Below the pieces are notes generated by a model. That model was not told the origin of the DNA. It ran no database searches and saw only the letters and a list, made by a program, of their open reading frames with translations. DNA of 64,000 nt from contig JANUBW010000009.1 of the NCBI GenBank assembly GCA_024809215.1, positions 248,001-312,000 on the forward strand, read 5' to 3'. Each line of letters opens with the position of its first letter. The first letter of the stretch is position 1. The stretch comes from Niastella sp. OAS944 (lineage in GTDB: Bacteria; Bacteroidota; Bacteroidia; Chitinophagales; Chitinophagaceae). This document shows positions 1 to 8,943 of the stretch, piece after piece. Made by a program: the position numbers and the translations under genes.

Positions 1-1
1 G

Positions 2-1225
2 GAAAATATAGCCATCACCGGCCGCGGTATCATCGATGGCAATGGCGATGTATGGCGTATGGTAGGTAAAGATAAGCTTACCGAAAGAGAATGGAAGGCA
101 AAAAAAGCATCGGGTGGTTTGGTAAGCGCCGATGACCGCATTTGGTTCCCCTCTGCCAAAACCAAACTGGCTTTTGATACAAAAAGAGGCACCGCTTTAT
201 TGCCCGGACAAACATTAAAAGATTTTGAAGATATAAAGGATTTTTTACGTCCCAACCTGCTTGTGTTCACCAATTGTAAAAAGGTATTGCTCGAAGGCGT
301 GACATTCCAGAATTCACCCGCCTGGTGTTTACACCCTGTTCTTTGTGAAGATCTCACCATTAGAAATGTATTTGCAAAGAACCCCGACTATGCGCAAAAC
401 GGTGATGGGCTCGATGTGGAGAGTTGTAAGAATGTACTGATAGAAGGTTGTACGTTCGATGTTGGTGATGATGGTATTTGTATAAAATCGGGTAAAGATG
501 AAGAAGGTAGAAAAAGAGGCAGGCCAACTGAAAATGTGATCATAAGAAATAATGTGGTTTACAAAGCCCATGGTGGTTTTGTGATTGGTTCCGAAATGAG
601 TGGTGGCGCCCGCAATATATTTGTATACGATTGTTCTTTTATGGGTACCGATATTGGGCTGCGTTTTAAAACAGCCCGTGGCCGAGGTGGGGTAGTAGAG
701 AATATTTTTGTGAAGAATATTCGCATGAAGGATATTGAAGGGGATGCCATTTTATGGGATATGTATTATTTCACCAAACCGCCTAAAGCCGGTGAGGCCG
801 TGGAAGTGCCACCGGTTACAGATGGTACGCCAAGGTTCCGCAATTTCCAGATCTCCGATATTGTATGTAATGGCGCCAAAAGAGGCATTTTTATTCGCGG
901 GTTACCCGAAATGAAGGTGAAGGATATTGAGCTGAGCAACATTGTGCTAAAGACCGATAAAGGGGCCGAGATCATTGAAGCCAATGATATTCGAATGAAA
1001 GATGTTACGCTTATAAGCGATAAAGAGAGCCCGGTGGTATATGTTGAATCGGGTTCCAATATTACTTTAAACGGATTCAGGTATTCACCCAATGCCGGTT
1101 TGTTGTTCAGCATCAATGGCGATAAAAATGCGAACATCAGGGTGCAGAATGCCAATGTGCCTAATAGCCCCAATAAAGTGGCATTTAATAATGGGGCAGA
1201 TCCATCGGTGTTGATCATGAATTAA
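2..1225 (+). CDS. Glycoside hydrolase family 28 (polygalacturonase-like), 5'-truncated by window edge
   Basis: This is the C-terminal part of a right-handed parallel beta-helix enzyme that hydrolyses pectin-type polymers. The frame is already open at base 2 and reads NIAITGRGIIDGNG before the first ATG at 59, so the gene begins outside the window and that ATG is internal. GH28 landmarks occur in order: NGDGLD (the NTD position), GDDGICIKSG with the paired catalytic aspartates, AHGGFVIGSEMSGG (the GHG position) and LRFK (the RIK position). Later strands show the repeated N-I/V-x-x-N-I pattern of beta-helix coils. It is probably secreted, but the signal peptide is not visible. A strong terminator follows at once, so it ends an operon. 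Family assignment is firm; substrate is not. Confidence 0.93.
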   Translation, partial: ENIAITGRGIIDGNGDVWRMVGKDKLTEREWKAKKASGGLVSADDRIWFPSAKTKLAFDTKRGTALLPGQTLKDFEDIKDFLRPNLLVFTNCKKVLLEGVTFQNSPAWCLHPVLCEDLTIRNVFAKNPDYAQNGDGLDVESCKNVLIEGCTFDVGDDGICIKSGKDEEGRKRGRPTENVIIRNNVVYKAHGGFVIGSEMSGGARNIFVYDCSFMGTDIGLRFKTARGRGGVVENIFVKNIRMKDIEGDAILWDMYYFTKPPKAGEAVEVPPVTDGTPRFRNFQISDIVCNGAKRGIFIRGLPEMKVKDIELSNIVLKTDKGAEIIEANDIRMKDVTLISDKESPVVYVESGSNITLNGFRYSPNAGLLFSINGDKNANIRVQNANVPNSPNKVAFNNGADPSVLIMN

Positions 1226-1260
1226 GATATTGAACGTTTTCTCAGAACCACACAGCTCAT

Positions 1261-1299
1261 GGTGAGTTCCCGCCAACTGGCGGGGTACTCACCTTTTTT
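1261..1299 (+). terminator. Rho-independent terminator after the GH28 gene
   Basis: Arms GGTGAGT and ACTCACC enclose a second GC-rich pairing (CCGCC with GGCGG, loop AACT). A run of T follows at 1294-1299. It lies 35 bp after the GH28 stop codon. Confidence 0.85.
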
Positions 1300-1331
1300 A
1301 TTGGCCGGCAATGAGGTACCTTTGCGTACGA

Positions 1332-2582
1332 ATGAATAATACTAAACCCAAAAGCAACTTTTACCTGATTCTCATTCTTGGCCTTTTGTCGGCCATAGGG
1401 CCTTTTTCCATCGATATGTACCTGCCGGCATTTCCTGATATTGCCAGGGGGCTAAACACCACCGAATCGAAGGTGTTGCTTTCGTTGTCGAGCTTTTTTA
1501 TTGGGATCTCTGCCGGGCAGTTAATATACGGTCCGCTGCTGGAGCGTTATGGCAGAAAGAAACCATTGTATGTTGGTCTTTCCATTTATTTACTGGCTTC
1601 ACTGGGTTGTGCTTTGGCCGCATCGGTAAATGCATTGATAACGCTTCGCCTGCTGCAGGCGCTGGGTGGTTGTGTGGGTATGGTGGCGGCCCGCGCCATG
1701 GTGCGCGATATGTTCGATGTAAGGGAGAATGCCAAAGTATTTTCATTGCTGATGTTGGTGGTGGCGGTATCGCCCATTATTGCACCTACGGCAGGTGGTT
1801 ATGTTACTGCGTTGCTGGGCTGGCGCTGGGTGTTTATAATGCTGATGATCATTAATGTGATCATTCTTATAGGCATTTATTTTTTGTTGCCCGAAAGTAA
1901 ACAGCCCGATCCCAGCTTTTCATTAAAGCCGGTGCCCATCATCAATAACTTTGCAAGCGTTATAAAGCATCCGCAGTTTTATACATATGCATTAACGGCA
2001 GCCATTTCCGCAGCTGGTTTGTATGCGTATATAGGTGGTTCGCCTTCTGTGTTTATGGGCGTTTTTCATGTTTCTGAAAAACAATATGGCTGGATCTTCG
2101 CTTTGATTGCCATGGGGCTTATTGGCGCAAGCCAGCTCAATAGTGTATTGTTGAAGAACTATACCAGCGAACAGATCATTAAAGTGGCATTGGCCTGCCA
2201 AAGTACTATTGGGTTATTATTGTTTATTGTTACGTTCCTGGGATGGAATGACCTGTTCATTACCATCTTTCTCATTTTCCTGTTCTTATGTTGCCAGGGT
2301 TTTACTTTTCCCAATGCCTCAGCGCTTTCGTTAGCGCGGTTTGGCCATAATGCAGGCAGCGCTTCTGCATTGCTGGGTGCTATTCAAATGAGTATTGGGG
2401 CTTGTACGTCGGCCCTGGTAAGTGTATTTCAAAATAAAACGGCCCTGCCCATGGCCGGGGTAATGTCGTGCTGCGCTATTGGCGCCTTTACGGTTTTTAT
2501 CATAGGGCGTAATATAATTTGCCAGCAGGCCCGGGCAAGGGCTGTGGCTGAAGAGGATGTGGAGATGATAAGTACGTTATAA
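1332..2582 (+). CDS. Bcr/CflA-family multidrug efflux MFS transporter
   Basis: This is a proton-coupled drug exporter of the major facilitator superfamily (DHA1, Bcr/CflA type) in the inner membrane. About twelve hydrophobic segments span 416 residues. The N-terminus has the Bcr-type phrase PFSIDMYLPAFPDI, and the loop between helices 2 and 3 carries motif A (GPLLERYGRKKP). LRLLQALGGCVGMVAARAMVRD in two parts (LRLLQALGG, AARAMVRD) is the helix 4 signature of this family. I start at ATG 1332 (MNNTKPK) rather than an upstream in-frame codon at 1311, because the cytoplasmic tail then has the usual length. The preceding terminator separates it from the GH28 gene. Actual substrates cannot be read from sequence. 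Confidence 0.92.
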   Translation: MNNTKPKSNFYLILILGLLSAIGPFSIDMYLPAFPDIARGLNTTESKVLLSLSSFFIGISAGQLIYGPLLERYGRKKPLYVGLSIYLLASLGCALAASVNALITLRLLQALGGCVGMVAARAMVRDMFDVRENAKVFSLLMLVVAVSPIIAPTAGGYVTALLGWRWVFIMLMIINVIILIGIYFLLPESKQPDPSFSLKPVPIINNFASVIKHPQFYTYALTAAISAAGLYAYIGGSPSVFMGVFHVSEKQYGWIFALIAMGLIGASQLNSVLLKNYTSEQIIKVALACQSTIGLLLFIVTFLGWNDLFITIFLIFLFLCCQGFTFPNASALSLARFGHNAGSASALLGAIQMSIGACTSALVSVFQNKTALPMAGVMSCCAIGAFTVFIIGRNIICQQARARAVAEEDVEMISTL

Positions 2583-2645
2583 GCTGAATTTAGTATGTTT
2601 GCGGTCCCAAAAACGGCGCTTTGCCGTGTAAATAAATATTTCTCA

Positions 2646-3053
2646 ATGAAGTACTCTCAATGGATTGGCATTGCGGTGGCAATTATTCTTGTTCTGTCGG
2701 GCTTTTTACCCTGGACGTATCATCCCGACCTGGACAAAAGCTTTACAGGGTTCTTTTCAGAGAACAGGGCTTATGGAAAGCCGGGGAATGTGTTTGCCGT
2801 AATGAGTGTGATAACCATTACATTTTTTGCCATTCAACGTATTTGGGCCAAACGCTGGAATGTATTTATCTGCGCTATTGTGCTCGCATATGCATTGAGA
2901 TGCTATATTGTTTACACTGGCTGTTACCGCGGTACTTGTCCCGATAAGAAGATAGGTATATGGGTTATGCTGTTGTCGGCGATTGTGATGATGTTAATGG
3001 CTTTGTTCCCTGATATGAAGTTGAAGGAGGAAAGTAAACAGGAAAAAGCATAA
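2646..3053 (+). CDS. Four-helix integral membrane protein of unknown function
   Basis: The 135-residue product has four hydrophobic stretches: WIGIAVAIILVLSGFLPW, VFAVMSVITITFFAIQ, a segment around VFICAIVLAYALRCYIV, and WVMLLSAIVMMLMALF. Between segments 3 and 4 is a loop with two cysteines (TGCYRGTCPDKK) that could form a disulfide. The C-terminus is charged (KLKEESKQEKA). The ATG at 2646 sits directly before the first helix; a codon at 2595 in the same frame would add 17 residues and is less likely. It may be co-transcribed with the upstream exporter (63-bp gap). I do not recognise a characterised family. Confidence 0.7.
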   Translation: MKYSQWIGIAVAIILVLSGFLPWTYHPDLDKSFTGFFSENRAYGKPGNVFAVMSVITITFFAIQRIWAKRWNVFICAIVLAYALRCYIVYTGCYRGTCPDKKIGIWVMLLSAIVMMLMALFPDMKLKEESKQEKA

Positions 3054-3062
3054 ATGAATCGA

Positions 3063-3797
3063 TCAGGTAAACTTAACGTCATTATATATTTCCTTCATGG
3101 AAAGTGATACACCTACAGTGGGAATAAGAACTATATCCTCAAGTGTTTTATAGTCTTGCAGTACCCATCGGTTATGGGCATCAATTCGAAACGTTGTAAC
3201 GCCAATTCTTTCAGAATCTATCAATATATATTCTTTAAGAGTAGGTATATCCCGATAGAGATCAAATTTCGCTGCCAGGTCATAGTTCCTCGTGGATTTT
3301 GACATTATTTCAATAATGATAGTAGGATGAAGGACTGTATCTTTTTCTTTGTCTGTAGTAATAGGATCACCACAAAAGATAGATATATCAGGGTAGCAAA
3401 ATAAAGTATTCTCAGGAATATGAATTCTCATGTCACTACCATATGGGCGGCATGGTTTACCTTTCAATGATGCATATAGTTCTCCAAAAACATTTGAAAA
3501 AATTAAATTATGCTCAGGACCTGCACCTGCCATAGCAAATATCTCACCCTGATAGTATTCATGCTTCACGTCTGATGCACGTTCCATTTCAAGGTATTCC
3601 TCAATTGTATATCGTTGTTTGGTATAGTCCACAGCTGGCTCTTTTATAACGTTATGTTCTAAGCCGGCACCCAGAGGGAATATTTCACCTTTATAGTATT
3701 CATGCTTCACGTTTGATTTACGCTCAAATTCCAGATATTCCTCAACGGAATAGTAGCGTTTTTTGTTATCGTGCTCTGGTGGTTCCTTCTTTTCCAT
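3063..3797 (-). CDS. Uma2-family (DUF820) PD-(D/E)xK nuclease-like protein with duplicated N-terminus
   Basis: The C-terminal about 190 residues match the Uma2/DUF820 restriction-endonuclease-like fold. PDISIF supplies the catalytic Asp, IIIEIMSKSTRNYD the Glu, and AAKFDLYR the Lys, followed by LKEYILID. The N-terminal 50 residues are a second copy of the family's own start: YSVEEYLEFERKSNVKHEYY at about residues 16-35 and YTIEEYLEMERASDVKHEYY at about 63-82, each followed by a GEIF block and an EHN[VL]I block. The family is usually about 190 residues, so this 244-residue form carries an internal partial duplication. Biological role of Uma2 proteins is not established; they are common in multicellular or gliding bacteria and cyanobacteria. 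It is a single gene on the minus strand, convergent with the gene before it. Confidence 0.88.
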   Translation of the reverse strand: MEKKEPPEHDNKKRYYSVEEYLEFERKSNVKHEYYKGEIFPLGAGLEHNVIKEPAVDYTKQRYTIEEYLEMERASDVKHEYYQGEIFAMAGAGPEHNLIFSNVFGELYASLKGKPCRPYGSDMRIHIPENTLFCYPDISIFCGDPITTDKEKDTVLHPTIIIEIMSKSTRNYDLAAKFDLYRDIPTLKEYILIDSERIGVTTFRIDAHNRWVLQDYKTLEDIVLIPTVGVSLSMKEIYNDVKFT

Positions 3798-3825
3798 ACC
3801 CTTAAGGTACGGAAATTCATATTAA

Positions 3826-4515
3826 CTATCCTTCAAATATTTTCGCCACACCATATGCTGCACTGGCTGCTACAGCACCTATCAACATCACTTTTAATGC
3901 GCCTTTCAGCGGATGAACACCCGTCATGCGGCTTTTGAAATAACCGAATATAAAAAGGCAAATGAGTGTAACTATTGCAGAGTATTTCAATGCTACTATA
4001 GGCGTATCGGTAAAGAAGTATGGGCTTAAAGGAACCAGTCCGCCTACCACATACGACAGCCCGATATTCAATGCCGATTTGGTTGCGCGTTTGGGATCGG
4101 GTTTGTCAAGACCAAGTTCGTACTTCATCATAAAGTCAACCCACTTCTTTTTGTCTTTGGCTATTTCTTCTACCGCTTGTTGTTGTACTTCTTCGCTAAG
4201 CCCCAGGTTGCCAAAGAACTCACGCACTTCTTCCTTTTCTTTTTCGGGCACCAGTTCTACTTCTTCATATTCTCTTTTCAGTTCGCTATTGTAATGATCT
4301 ATTTCGGTTTTACCGGCCAGGTAACCACCCAGTCCCATGGCAATGGAGCCGGCGGCAATTTCAGCAATGCCTGCAATTACAATAATACCGGTTGAGCTAA
4401 CTGCGCCGCTTAGGCCGGCTGCCAGCGCAAAGGGAACGGTTAGTCCATCGCTCATACCAATTACTATATCTGTAAGCATGTCTGAACTTGTCAGGTGCTG
4501 CTCTTGATGGTCCAT
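3826..4515 (-). CDS. VIT1/CCC1-family transmembrane protein (probable iron/manganese carrier)
   Basis: The 229-residue protein matches the vacuolar-iron-transporter family. An N-terminal helix reads IVIGMSDGLTVPFALAAGLSG, split here as IVIGMSDGLTV and PFALAAGLSG, the family signature. A second helix has AGIAEIAAGSIAMGLGGYLAG. A long charged cytoplasmic stretch (about residues 70-125, rich in Glu and Lys) corresponds to the metal-binding domain, and three more helices follow. Family members move Fe2+ or Mn2+ out of the cytoplasm by H+ antiport. It is 29 bp from the Uma2 gene and in the same direction; no functional link is evident. The start ATG at 4515 fits the usual N-terminus. Confidence 0.87.
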   Translation of the reverse strand: MDHQEQHLTSSDMLTDIVIGMSDGLTVPFALAAGLSGAVSSTGIIVIAGIAEIAAGSIAMGLGGYLAGKTEIDHYNSELKREYEEVELVPEKEKEEVREFFGNLGLSEEVQQQAVEEIAKDKKKWVDFMMKYELGLDKPDPKRATKSALNIGLSYVVGGLVPLSPYFFTDTPIVALKYSAIVTLICLFIFGYFKSRMTGVHPLKGALKVMLIGAVAASAAYGVAKIFEG

Positions 4516-4659
4516 ATTAGAATGTTAGTTTTTAGGTCGGCAAACGTGAAACGGCAAACGTGAAAGGGTTTTCGAATTTCGGGATTTCCGACCTCAATCA
4601 ATTCTATTACCTATATCAACTTTTCAACTTCCTTGTCAACTTGTTAGCCTGTCAACTCG
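4516..4659. repeat. Intergenic patch of short degenerate repeats
   Basis: The patch contains GGCAAACGTGAAA twice in tandem near 4541-4567, a palindromic TTCGAATTTCGGGATTTCCGA-like block, and a series CAACTTTTCAACTTCCTTGTCAACTTG ending GTCAACTCGTTAAC (quoted in parts). The last motif occurs in the opposite orientation at 50484-50515 (GTTGACGAGTTAAC twice), so it belongs to an interspersed family. No gene is seen. Confidence 0.6.
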
Positions 4660-5889
4660 TTAACTTAAACTATCCAAACTCCTTCTAATTATCTCCACAC
4701 ACTCCAATACTTGCTCCCGGTTAATAACCAGCGGCGGTGCAAACCTGATCTTATCGCCATGTGTTGGTTTGGCAAGCAACCCATTGTCTTTTAACGTAAG
4801 GCACAAATTCCAGGCCGCGTCTTTATCTGCATGCTCAATAACAATTGCATTCAATAATCCTTTACCACGTACAACAGAGATATAAGGCGATTGTAGCGCC
4901 GCTAATTCCTTTCTTAATAACTCGCCCATGGCATTGGCATTGGCGGCCATATTCTCTTCCTGCAGCACTTTAAGCGATTCAATAGCCACCCGGCATGCCA
5001 GCGGATTGCCGCCATAGGTAGAACCATGTTCGCCGGGTTTTATGGTAAGCATTATCTGATCGTTTGCCAATACTGCCGATACGGGTAATGTGCCTCCGCT
5101 TAATGCTTTACCTAAAATAAGAATATCAGGTTGAATATTATCGTGGTCGCAAGCCAGCATTTTGCCGGTACGGCATAAACCGGTTTGAATTTCATCGGCA
5201 ATGAACAACACATTTGCTGCTTCGCAATATTGCTTTGCGCGTGACAAATAACCTTCCTCGGGCACAACTACTCCAGCTTCGCCCTGTATAGGTTCAACAA
5301 GAAAGCCCGCCACGTTAGGGTCTTGTAATGCTTTTTCCAATGCAGGCAGATCGTTATAAGGAATAACGGTAAAGCCCGGCATGTACGGACCAAACTTACT
5401 ACGTGAAGAAGGGTCGGTGCTGAAAGAGATCACGGTGCTTGTGCGGCCATGAAAATTTTCACCGCATACTACGATGGTGGCTTTGTTCTCAGGAATGCCT
5501 TTAACGGTATAACCCCAGCGACGGCACAATTTGATGGCTGTTTCAACAGCTTCAACACCTGTGTTCATCGGCAACACTTTATCGAACCCGAAATATTGTG
5601 TTATAAATTGCGCGTACTCGCCCAGTGCATCGTTGTAAAATGCACGAGAAGTAAGCGTTAGCTGTTGCGCCTGCAACATAAATGCTGCAATGATCTTTGG
5701 ATGGCAGTGCCCCTGGTTAACAGCAGAATAACCACTCAGGAAATCGTAATACCGTTTGCCATCAACATCCCAAACATATACGCCTTCGCCTTTGTTCAAC
5801 ACTACAGGCAGGGGATGATAATTGTGTGCACCAAATTGTTCTTCGAGCTCGAGATAATACTTCGTTTTGTTAGATAAAGTGGAAACCAT
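4660..5889 (-). CDS. rocD: Ornithine--oxo-acid aminotransferase
   Basis: This PLP enzyme (class III aminotransferase) converts ornithine and 2-oxoglutarate to glutamate-5-semialdehyde and glutamate in arginine/proline metabolism. Landmarks are [39 protein letters not shown], the Asp that holds the pyridine nitrogen (FIADEIQTG), and the Schiff-base lysine in [10 protein letters not shown]. Length from ATG 5889 is 409 residues, typical for RocD. The frame is open for 30 more codons upstream, but those residues are non-homologous and hydrophobic, so I reject that extension; [20 protein letters not shown] is a normal start. The gene stands alone between repeat-rich spacers. Confidence 0.95.
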   Translation of the reverse strand: MVSTLSNKTKYYLELEEQFGAHNYHPLPVVLNKGEGVYVWDVDGKRYYDFLSGYSAVNQGHCHPKIIAAFMLQAQQLTLTSRAFYNDALGEYAQFITQYFGFDKVLPMNTGVEAVETAIKLCRRWGYTVKGIPENKATIVVCGENFHGRTSTVISFSTDPSSRSKFGPYMPGFTVIPYNDLPALEKALQDPNVAGFLVEPIQGEAGVVVPEEGYLSRAKQYCEAANVLFIADEIQTGLCRTGKMLACDHDNIQPDILILGKALSGGTLPVSAVLANDQIMLTIKPGEHGSTYGGNPLACRVAIESLKVLQEENMAANANAMGELLRKELAALQSPYISVVRGKGLLNAIVIEHADKDAAWNLCLTLKDNGLLAKPTHGDKIRFAPPLVINREQVLECVEIIRRSLDSLS

Positions 5890-6127
5890 AAACAGGTGAA
5901 ATAAAAATATTGTAAATGAAGAAAGAGACCAGTAAGTAAGGGACATGCCTTTAAACTCCCGACTGAGCCGGGACGTCACTGATTATCCTCGATGATTTAG
6001 AAAATCGAGATTGTAGTGAAGAAACTGCGGTATGTTAGCTATGAAATTGATAACAACGCTCTTTGCTGCAAATATAAGCAATTTACGCGAGGGGTAAAAA
6101 TGATAAACTACCTGGTTGGTAGACAAC

Positions 6128-6973
6128 TCATTTCAGATTAAAAACGGCATAAGCGGCAGGCCATTGCAATGCAGGAAGCTGGTCCTTTGCAAAAATGCCA
6201 AAGAAGCACGACCCACTGCCCGTCATTGACGCATATAATGCACCGGCATTATACAATCTGTCTTTAATGGCTTGCATGTCGGGATGATGTTTGCAAACAG
6301 GCGCTTCAAAATCATTTTTCAGTTCATTACGCCAAGTATCAACAGGTTGTTGAATGATGTGTTGCAATGGTTTTGGCGCCGGGGCAGGAGTGAGTTGTGA
6401 AAAAGCCCAGCCGGTATTGATGTGAACGCCCGGATGTACTACCAGAAATGAATAAGCCGACAGATCGAGTTGAATGCTTTGTAACAGTTCGCCACGGCCT
6501 TTTGCAAAGCATGGTTTATTGATGATGAAGAAAGGGCAGTCGCTGCCCAATTGCAGTGAATAGTCGAGCAGTTGTTCGCGTGAAAGTTTTAATTGAAACT
6601 TATCGTTGAATAATTGTAAGGCGAAGGCGCCATCGGCCGAACCGCCACCCAATCCTGCACCCATGGGAATGGCTTTGTGCAGGTACATGTCAACGTCACC
6701 AAGTTGTGGATGATCTTTTTTAAGCAGGTTGTATGCTTTAATGCAAAGGTTATCTTCCGTTTTTCCTTGCACAGTCAAACCGCTTAATTGCAGCGAGACT
6801 GCTGCATTGTCGGAAATTTCACGTTTCACGTCTGCCGTTTCACGCCTCACCACTTCCAGTGCATCACGCAAAGGCAACGGATAGAAAATGGTTTCCAGGT
6901 CGTGGTAACCATCCTCCCGTTTGTGTACAACATGAAGGCCTAAGTTTATTTTACAGTTGGGAAAAACAACCAT
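6128..6973 (-). CDS. ispE: 4-diphosphocytidyl-2-C-methyl-D-erythritol kinase
   Basis: IspE phosphorylates CDP-methylerythritol in the non-mevalonate isoprenoid pathway (GHMP kinase fold). The start MVVFPNCKINLGLHV contains the substrate-binding Lys-Ile-Asn-Leu motif. The ATP loop is PMGAGLGGGSADGAF, and the third GHMP motif is SMTGSGSCFFGIF near the C-terminus. The 281-residue length is normal. The frame stays open upstream through repeat DNA to 7051, but those 26 residues derive from the repeat at 6974-7143, so ATG 6973 is used. The repeat sits immediately 5' of the start codon and must lie in or overlap the promoter region. Confidence 0.96.
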   Translation of the reverse strand: MVVFPNCKINLGLHVVHKREDGYHDLETIFYPLPLRDALEVVRRETADVKREISDNAAVSLQLSGLTVQGKTEDNLCIKAYNLLKKDHPQLGDVDMYLHKAIPMGAGLGGGSADGAFALQLFNDKFQLKLSREQLLDYSLQLGSDCPFFIINKPCFAKGRGELLQSIQLDLSAYSFLVVHPGVHINTGWAFSQLTPAPAPKPLQHIIQQPVDTWRNELKNDFEAPVCKHHPDMQAIKDRLYNAGALYASMTGSGSCFFGIFAKDQLPALQWPAAYAVFNLK

Positions 6974-7143
6974 TTTGTAGAAAAATCTCAAATTACAAAT
7001 CACAAGAACCAAAAAAGAAATCGCAAATTTCAAGTTCCAAATAAATCCCAAATTTCTAATGCCAGGAATTCCTGTTGGAATTTGGAGTTTGGCATTTTGT
7101 ATTTTTTATTTGGATCTTGGTGCTTGGTTCTTGGAGCTTTGAA
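6974..7143. repeat. Imperfect inverted-repeat element, TTGGTTCTTGG family (copy 1)
   Basis: The left part is rich in CAAGAACCAA / CAAGTTCCAAAT and the right part in its complement (ATTTGGATCTTGG, TTGGTTCTTGGAGC), so the block can fold on itself. The centre contains AGGAATTCCTGTTGGAATTT. A related block with the same centre type (AGGAATTCTTGGAATTTG) is at 10107-10339. It fills the space between ispE and the nuclease gene. Confidence 0.75.
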
Positions 7144-7743
7144 TTATCCCCGGCCTTTTTTGCGGGCATTTATTTCATCGCGAATGGCGATAGCCCTGAT
7201 GTAGTCTTCCGATTCCAGCACCTCAGTCAACAAGGTGTTCAGTTCATCGAGCGTCAGGGTTTTTAAGTCGTCGGTACCGGCAGAAGATTCAGCGGCCACG
7301 GCTTCGCGGGGCTGTTTTTTCTTGCCCGATGGGTCCTCCATCAAAATACCGGCGCTTTCAAGAATATTATCGTAGGTATAAATAGGACATCCGAAGCGTA
7401 CAGCCAGGGCCAACGCATCGGATGTTCTTGAATCTATTTCAACAGTATCGTGTTCGCTAACACAAACGAGTTTCGAGTAGAAAATGCCTTCCTGCAGATC
7501 GCAGATCACGATCTCCTGTAAGTCAATGTTAAAGGCATTCATGAAATTTTTCATCAGGTCATGCGTAAGCGGCCGGCTGGGGTGCATTTTTTCAAGCGCC
7601 ACAGCTATAGCCTGCGCCTCAAAGCCACCAATAACGATCGGAAGCCTGCGCAACCCGTTTACTTCTCCCAACACAACAGCATATGAATGAGTTTGGGTAA
7701 TACTGTGTGACAAGGCAACTATTTCCAGCTCTATTTTCTTCAT
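7144..7743 (-). CDS. Bifunctional nuclease-family protein (DUF151 plus C-terminal UVR-like segment)
   Basis: Residues 1-135 match the DUF151/BFN domain: LPIVIGGFEAQAIAVALEK, RPLTHDLMKNFMNAF, and EIDSRTSDALALAVRFGCPIY (quoted here as EIDSRTSDALALA and VRFGCPIY). The domain is known from proteins with DNase/RNase activity in plants and a Mycobacterium homologue. The last 40 residues (LTLDELNTLLTEVLESEDYI and RAIAIRDEINARK) form a UvrB/C-type helical hairpin, a common arrangement in Bacteroidota. Length 199 is typical. It is transcribed in the same direction as etfA and ispE but separated by spacers. Confidence 0.9.
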   Translation of the reverse strand: MKKIELEIVALSHSITQTHSYAVVLGEVNGLRRLPIVIGGFEAQAIAVALEKMHPSRPLTHDLMKNFMNAFNIDLQEIVICDLQEGIFYSKLVCVSEHDTVEIDSRTSDALALAVRFGCPIYTYDNILESAGILMEDPSGKKKQPREAVAAESSAGTDDLKTLTLDELNTLLTEVLESEDYIRAIAIRDEINARKKGRG

Positions 7744-7827
7744 AACGAAAGCACGAAACTAAGGGTTTTTATTCAAAAAATGAGCCTTAATCATTTAGTC
7801 TCATTTCATTGAATATACCGGGTTAAT

Positions 7828-8793
7828 TTATGCCATTCCTTTCAGCTTTTTTACCGCTTCCGTTATTTTGGGCAATACATCAAACGCGTCACCCACAATA
7901 CCATAGTCGGCTGCTTTAAAGAAGGGGGCCTCGGGGTCTTTATTAATAACCACAATCACCTTACTTCGGTTCACTCCGGCCAGGTGTTGTATGGCGCCCG
8001 AGATGCCGACTGCAATATATAAATTTGGTGCAATAGTAAGACCAGTTTGTCCAACATGTTCGTGGTGCGGGCGCCAGTGCTCGTCGGCTACCGGGCGGCT
8101 GCAGGCTGTGGCGGCGCCCAGGGCATGTGCCAGGTTCTCAATTAATCCCCAGTTATCGGGCCCTTTTAAACCACGGCCACCGCTTACCACAACTTCGGCT
8201 TCGCTTAACGGTACTTCGCCCGAAGCTTTATTTACCGACTTGATCTTTACCTTAGGTGCATCTACGGTAGCAGTAAATGGCACAACTTCGGCAGAGCCGC
8301 TGCCTTCCGTAACCTGGTACGAATTGGGGTTAAGAGAAATAACTTTTATATCGGAACTAATGCTGACATTGGCGAAAGCTTTCCCCGAAAAAACGTTTTT
8401 CTTTACCGTAAACCCATTGGTGGTATCGGGCAATGCAACGGCGCCGGGAACAAAACCTGCTTTTAGGCGGGCCGCCAGGCGGGGTGCTATAGCTTTACCA
8501 TCAACGTTGTTTGAAAATATTATAACTTTTGAGCCGGCCGCTTGCGCAACCTGGGCAATTACTTTTGTAAAAACCTGAGCATCGAAGTGGTTAAGGGCAT
8601 CATTGGCTACATGGTGTATCTTTTTTACCCCATATTTTCCCAATGCCGATAATTCGCTGTCCGAAACCGCGCCCAATACCACACCTTCGGCAGTTGTGCC
8701 TAATTGTTCTGCTACTTTGGCGCCATAACTTAATACTTCAAAAGAAGCTTTTTTTATTTGACCTTCTGATTGATCTATAAAAACTAGAACCAT
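7828..8793 (-). CDS. etfA: Electron transfer flavoprotein, alpha subunit
   Basis: ETF passes electrons from acyl-CoA dehydrogenases to the quinone pool through ETF:quinone oxidoreductase. The alpha subunit carries FAD. The C-terminal FAD domain shows VVSGGRGLKGPDNW, ATACSRPVADEHW, VGQTGLTIAPNLYIAVGISG (in parts: VGQTGLTIAPNLY, IAVGISGAIQH) and VINKDPEAPFFKAADYGIVGD, all family signatures. Length 321 is normal. It lies downstream of etfB on the same strand with a 150-bp repeat-bearing gap. The order etfB-etfA is usual for Bacteroidota. Confidence 0.96.
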   Translation of the reverse strand: MVLVFIDQSEGQIKKASFEVLSYGAKVAEQLGTTAEGVVLGAVSDSELSALGKYGVKKIHHVANDALNHFDAQVFTKVIAQVAQAAGSKVIIFSNNVDGKAIAPRLAARLKAGFVPGAVALPDTTNGFTVKKNVFSGKAFANVSISSDIKVISLNPNSYQVTEGSGSAEVVPFTATVDAPKVKIKSVNKASGEVPLSEAEVVVSGGRGLKGPDNWGLIENLAHALGAATACSRPVADEHWRPHHEHVGQTGLTIAPNLYIAVGISGAIQHLAGVNRSKVIVVINKDPEAPFFKAADYGIVGDAFDVLPKITEAVKKLKGMA

Positions 8794-8943
8794 AATTAGC
8801 TAATTTGATAATGTGCTAATTTGCTAATGAGAAAATGCAACTAGCACATTGGTAAATTGTAGTTTTTGTTAATAGGGGACCTCGAAGAAGAGTGCGACAT
8901 AGCCATTAGCACATTAGCTAATTAGCACATCAGCACATTACGC
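8794..8943. repeat. Inverted-repeat element between etfB and etfA
   Basis: The etfA-proximal side reads GCTAATTTGATAATGTGCTA and TTTGCTAATGAG, and the etfB-proximal side reads ATTAGCACATTAGCTAATTA and GCACATCAGCACATTA. The two sides are near reverse complements, about 70 bp apart. This may act as an internal processing or attenuation signal between the two subunit genes; that is inference. Confidence 0.65.

Noticed and set aside
5890-5979. 30-residue N-terminal extension of RocD
   Set aside because: It does not fit the family's N-terminus, and the internal ATG at 5889 matches known starts.
7991-8578. 195-codon plus-strand frame
   Set aside because: It is antisense to etfA, which is unambiguous, and is a composition artefact.
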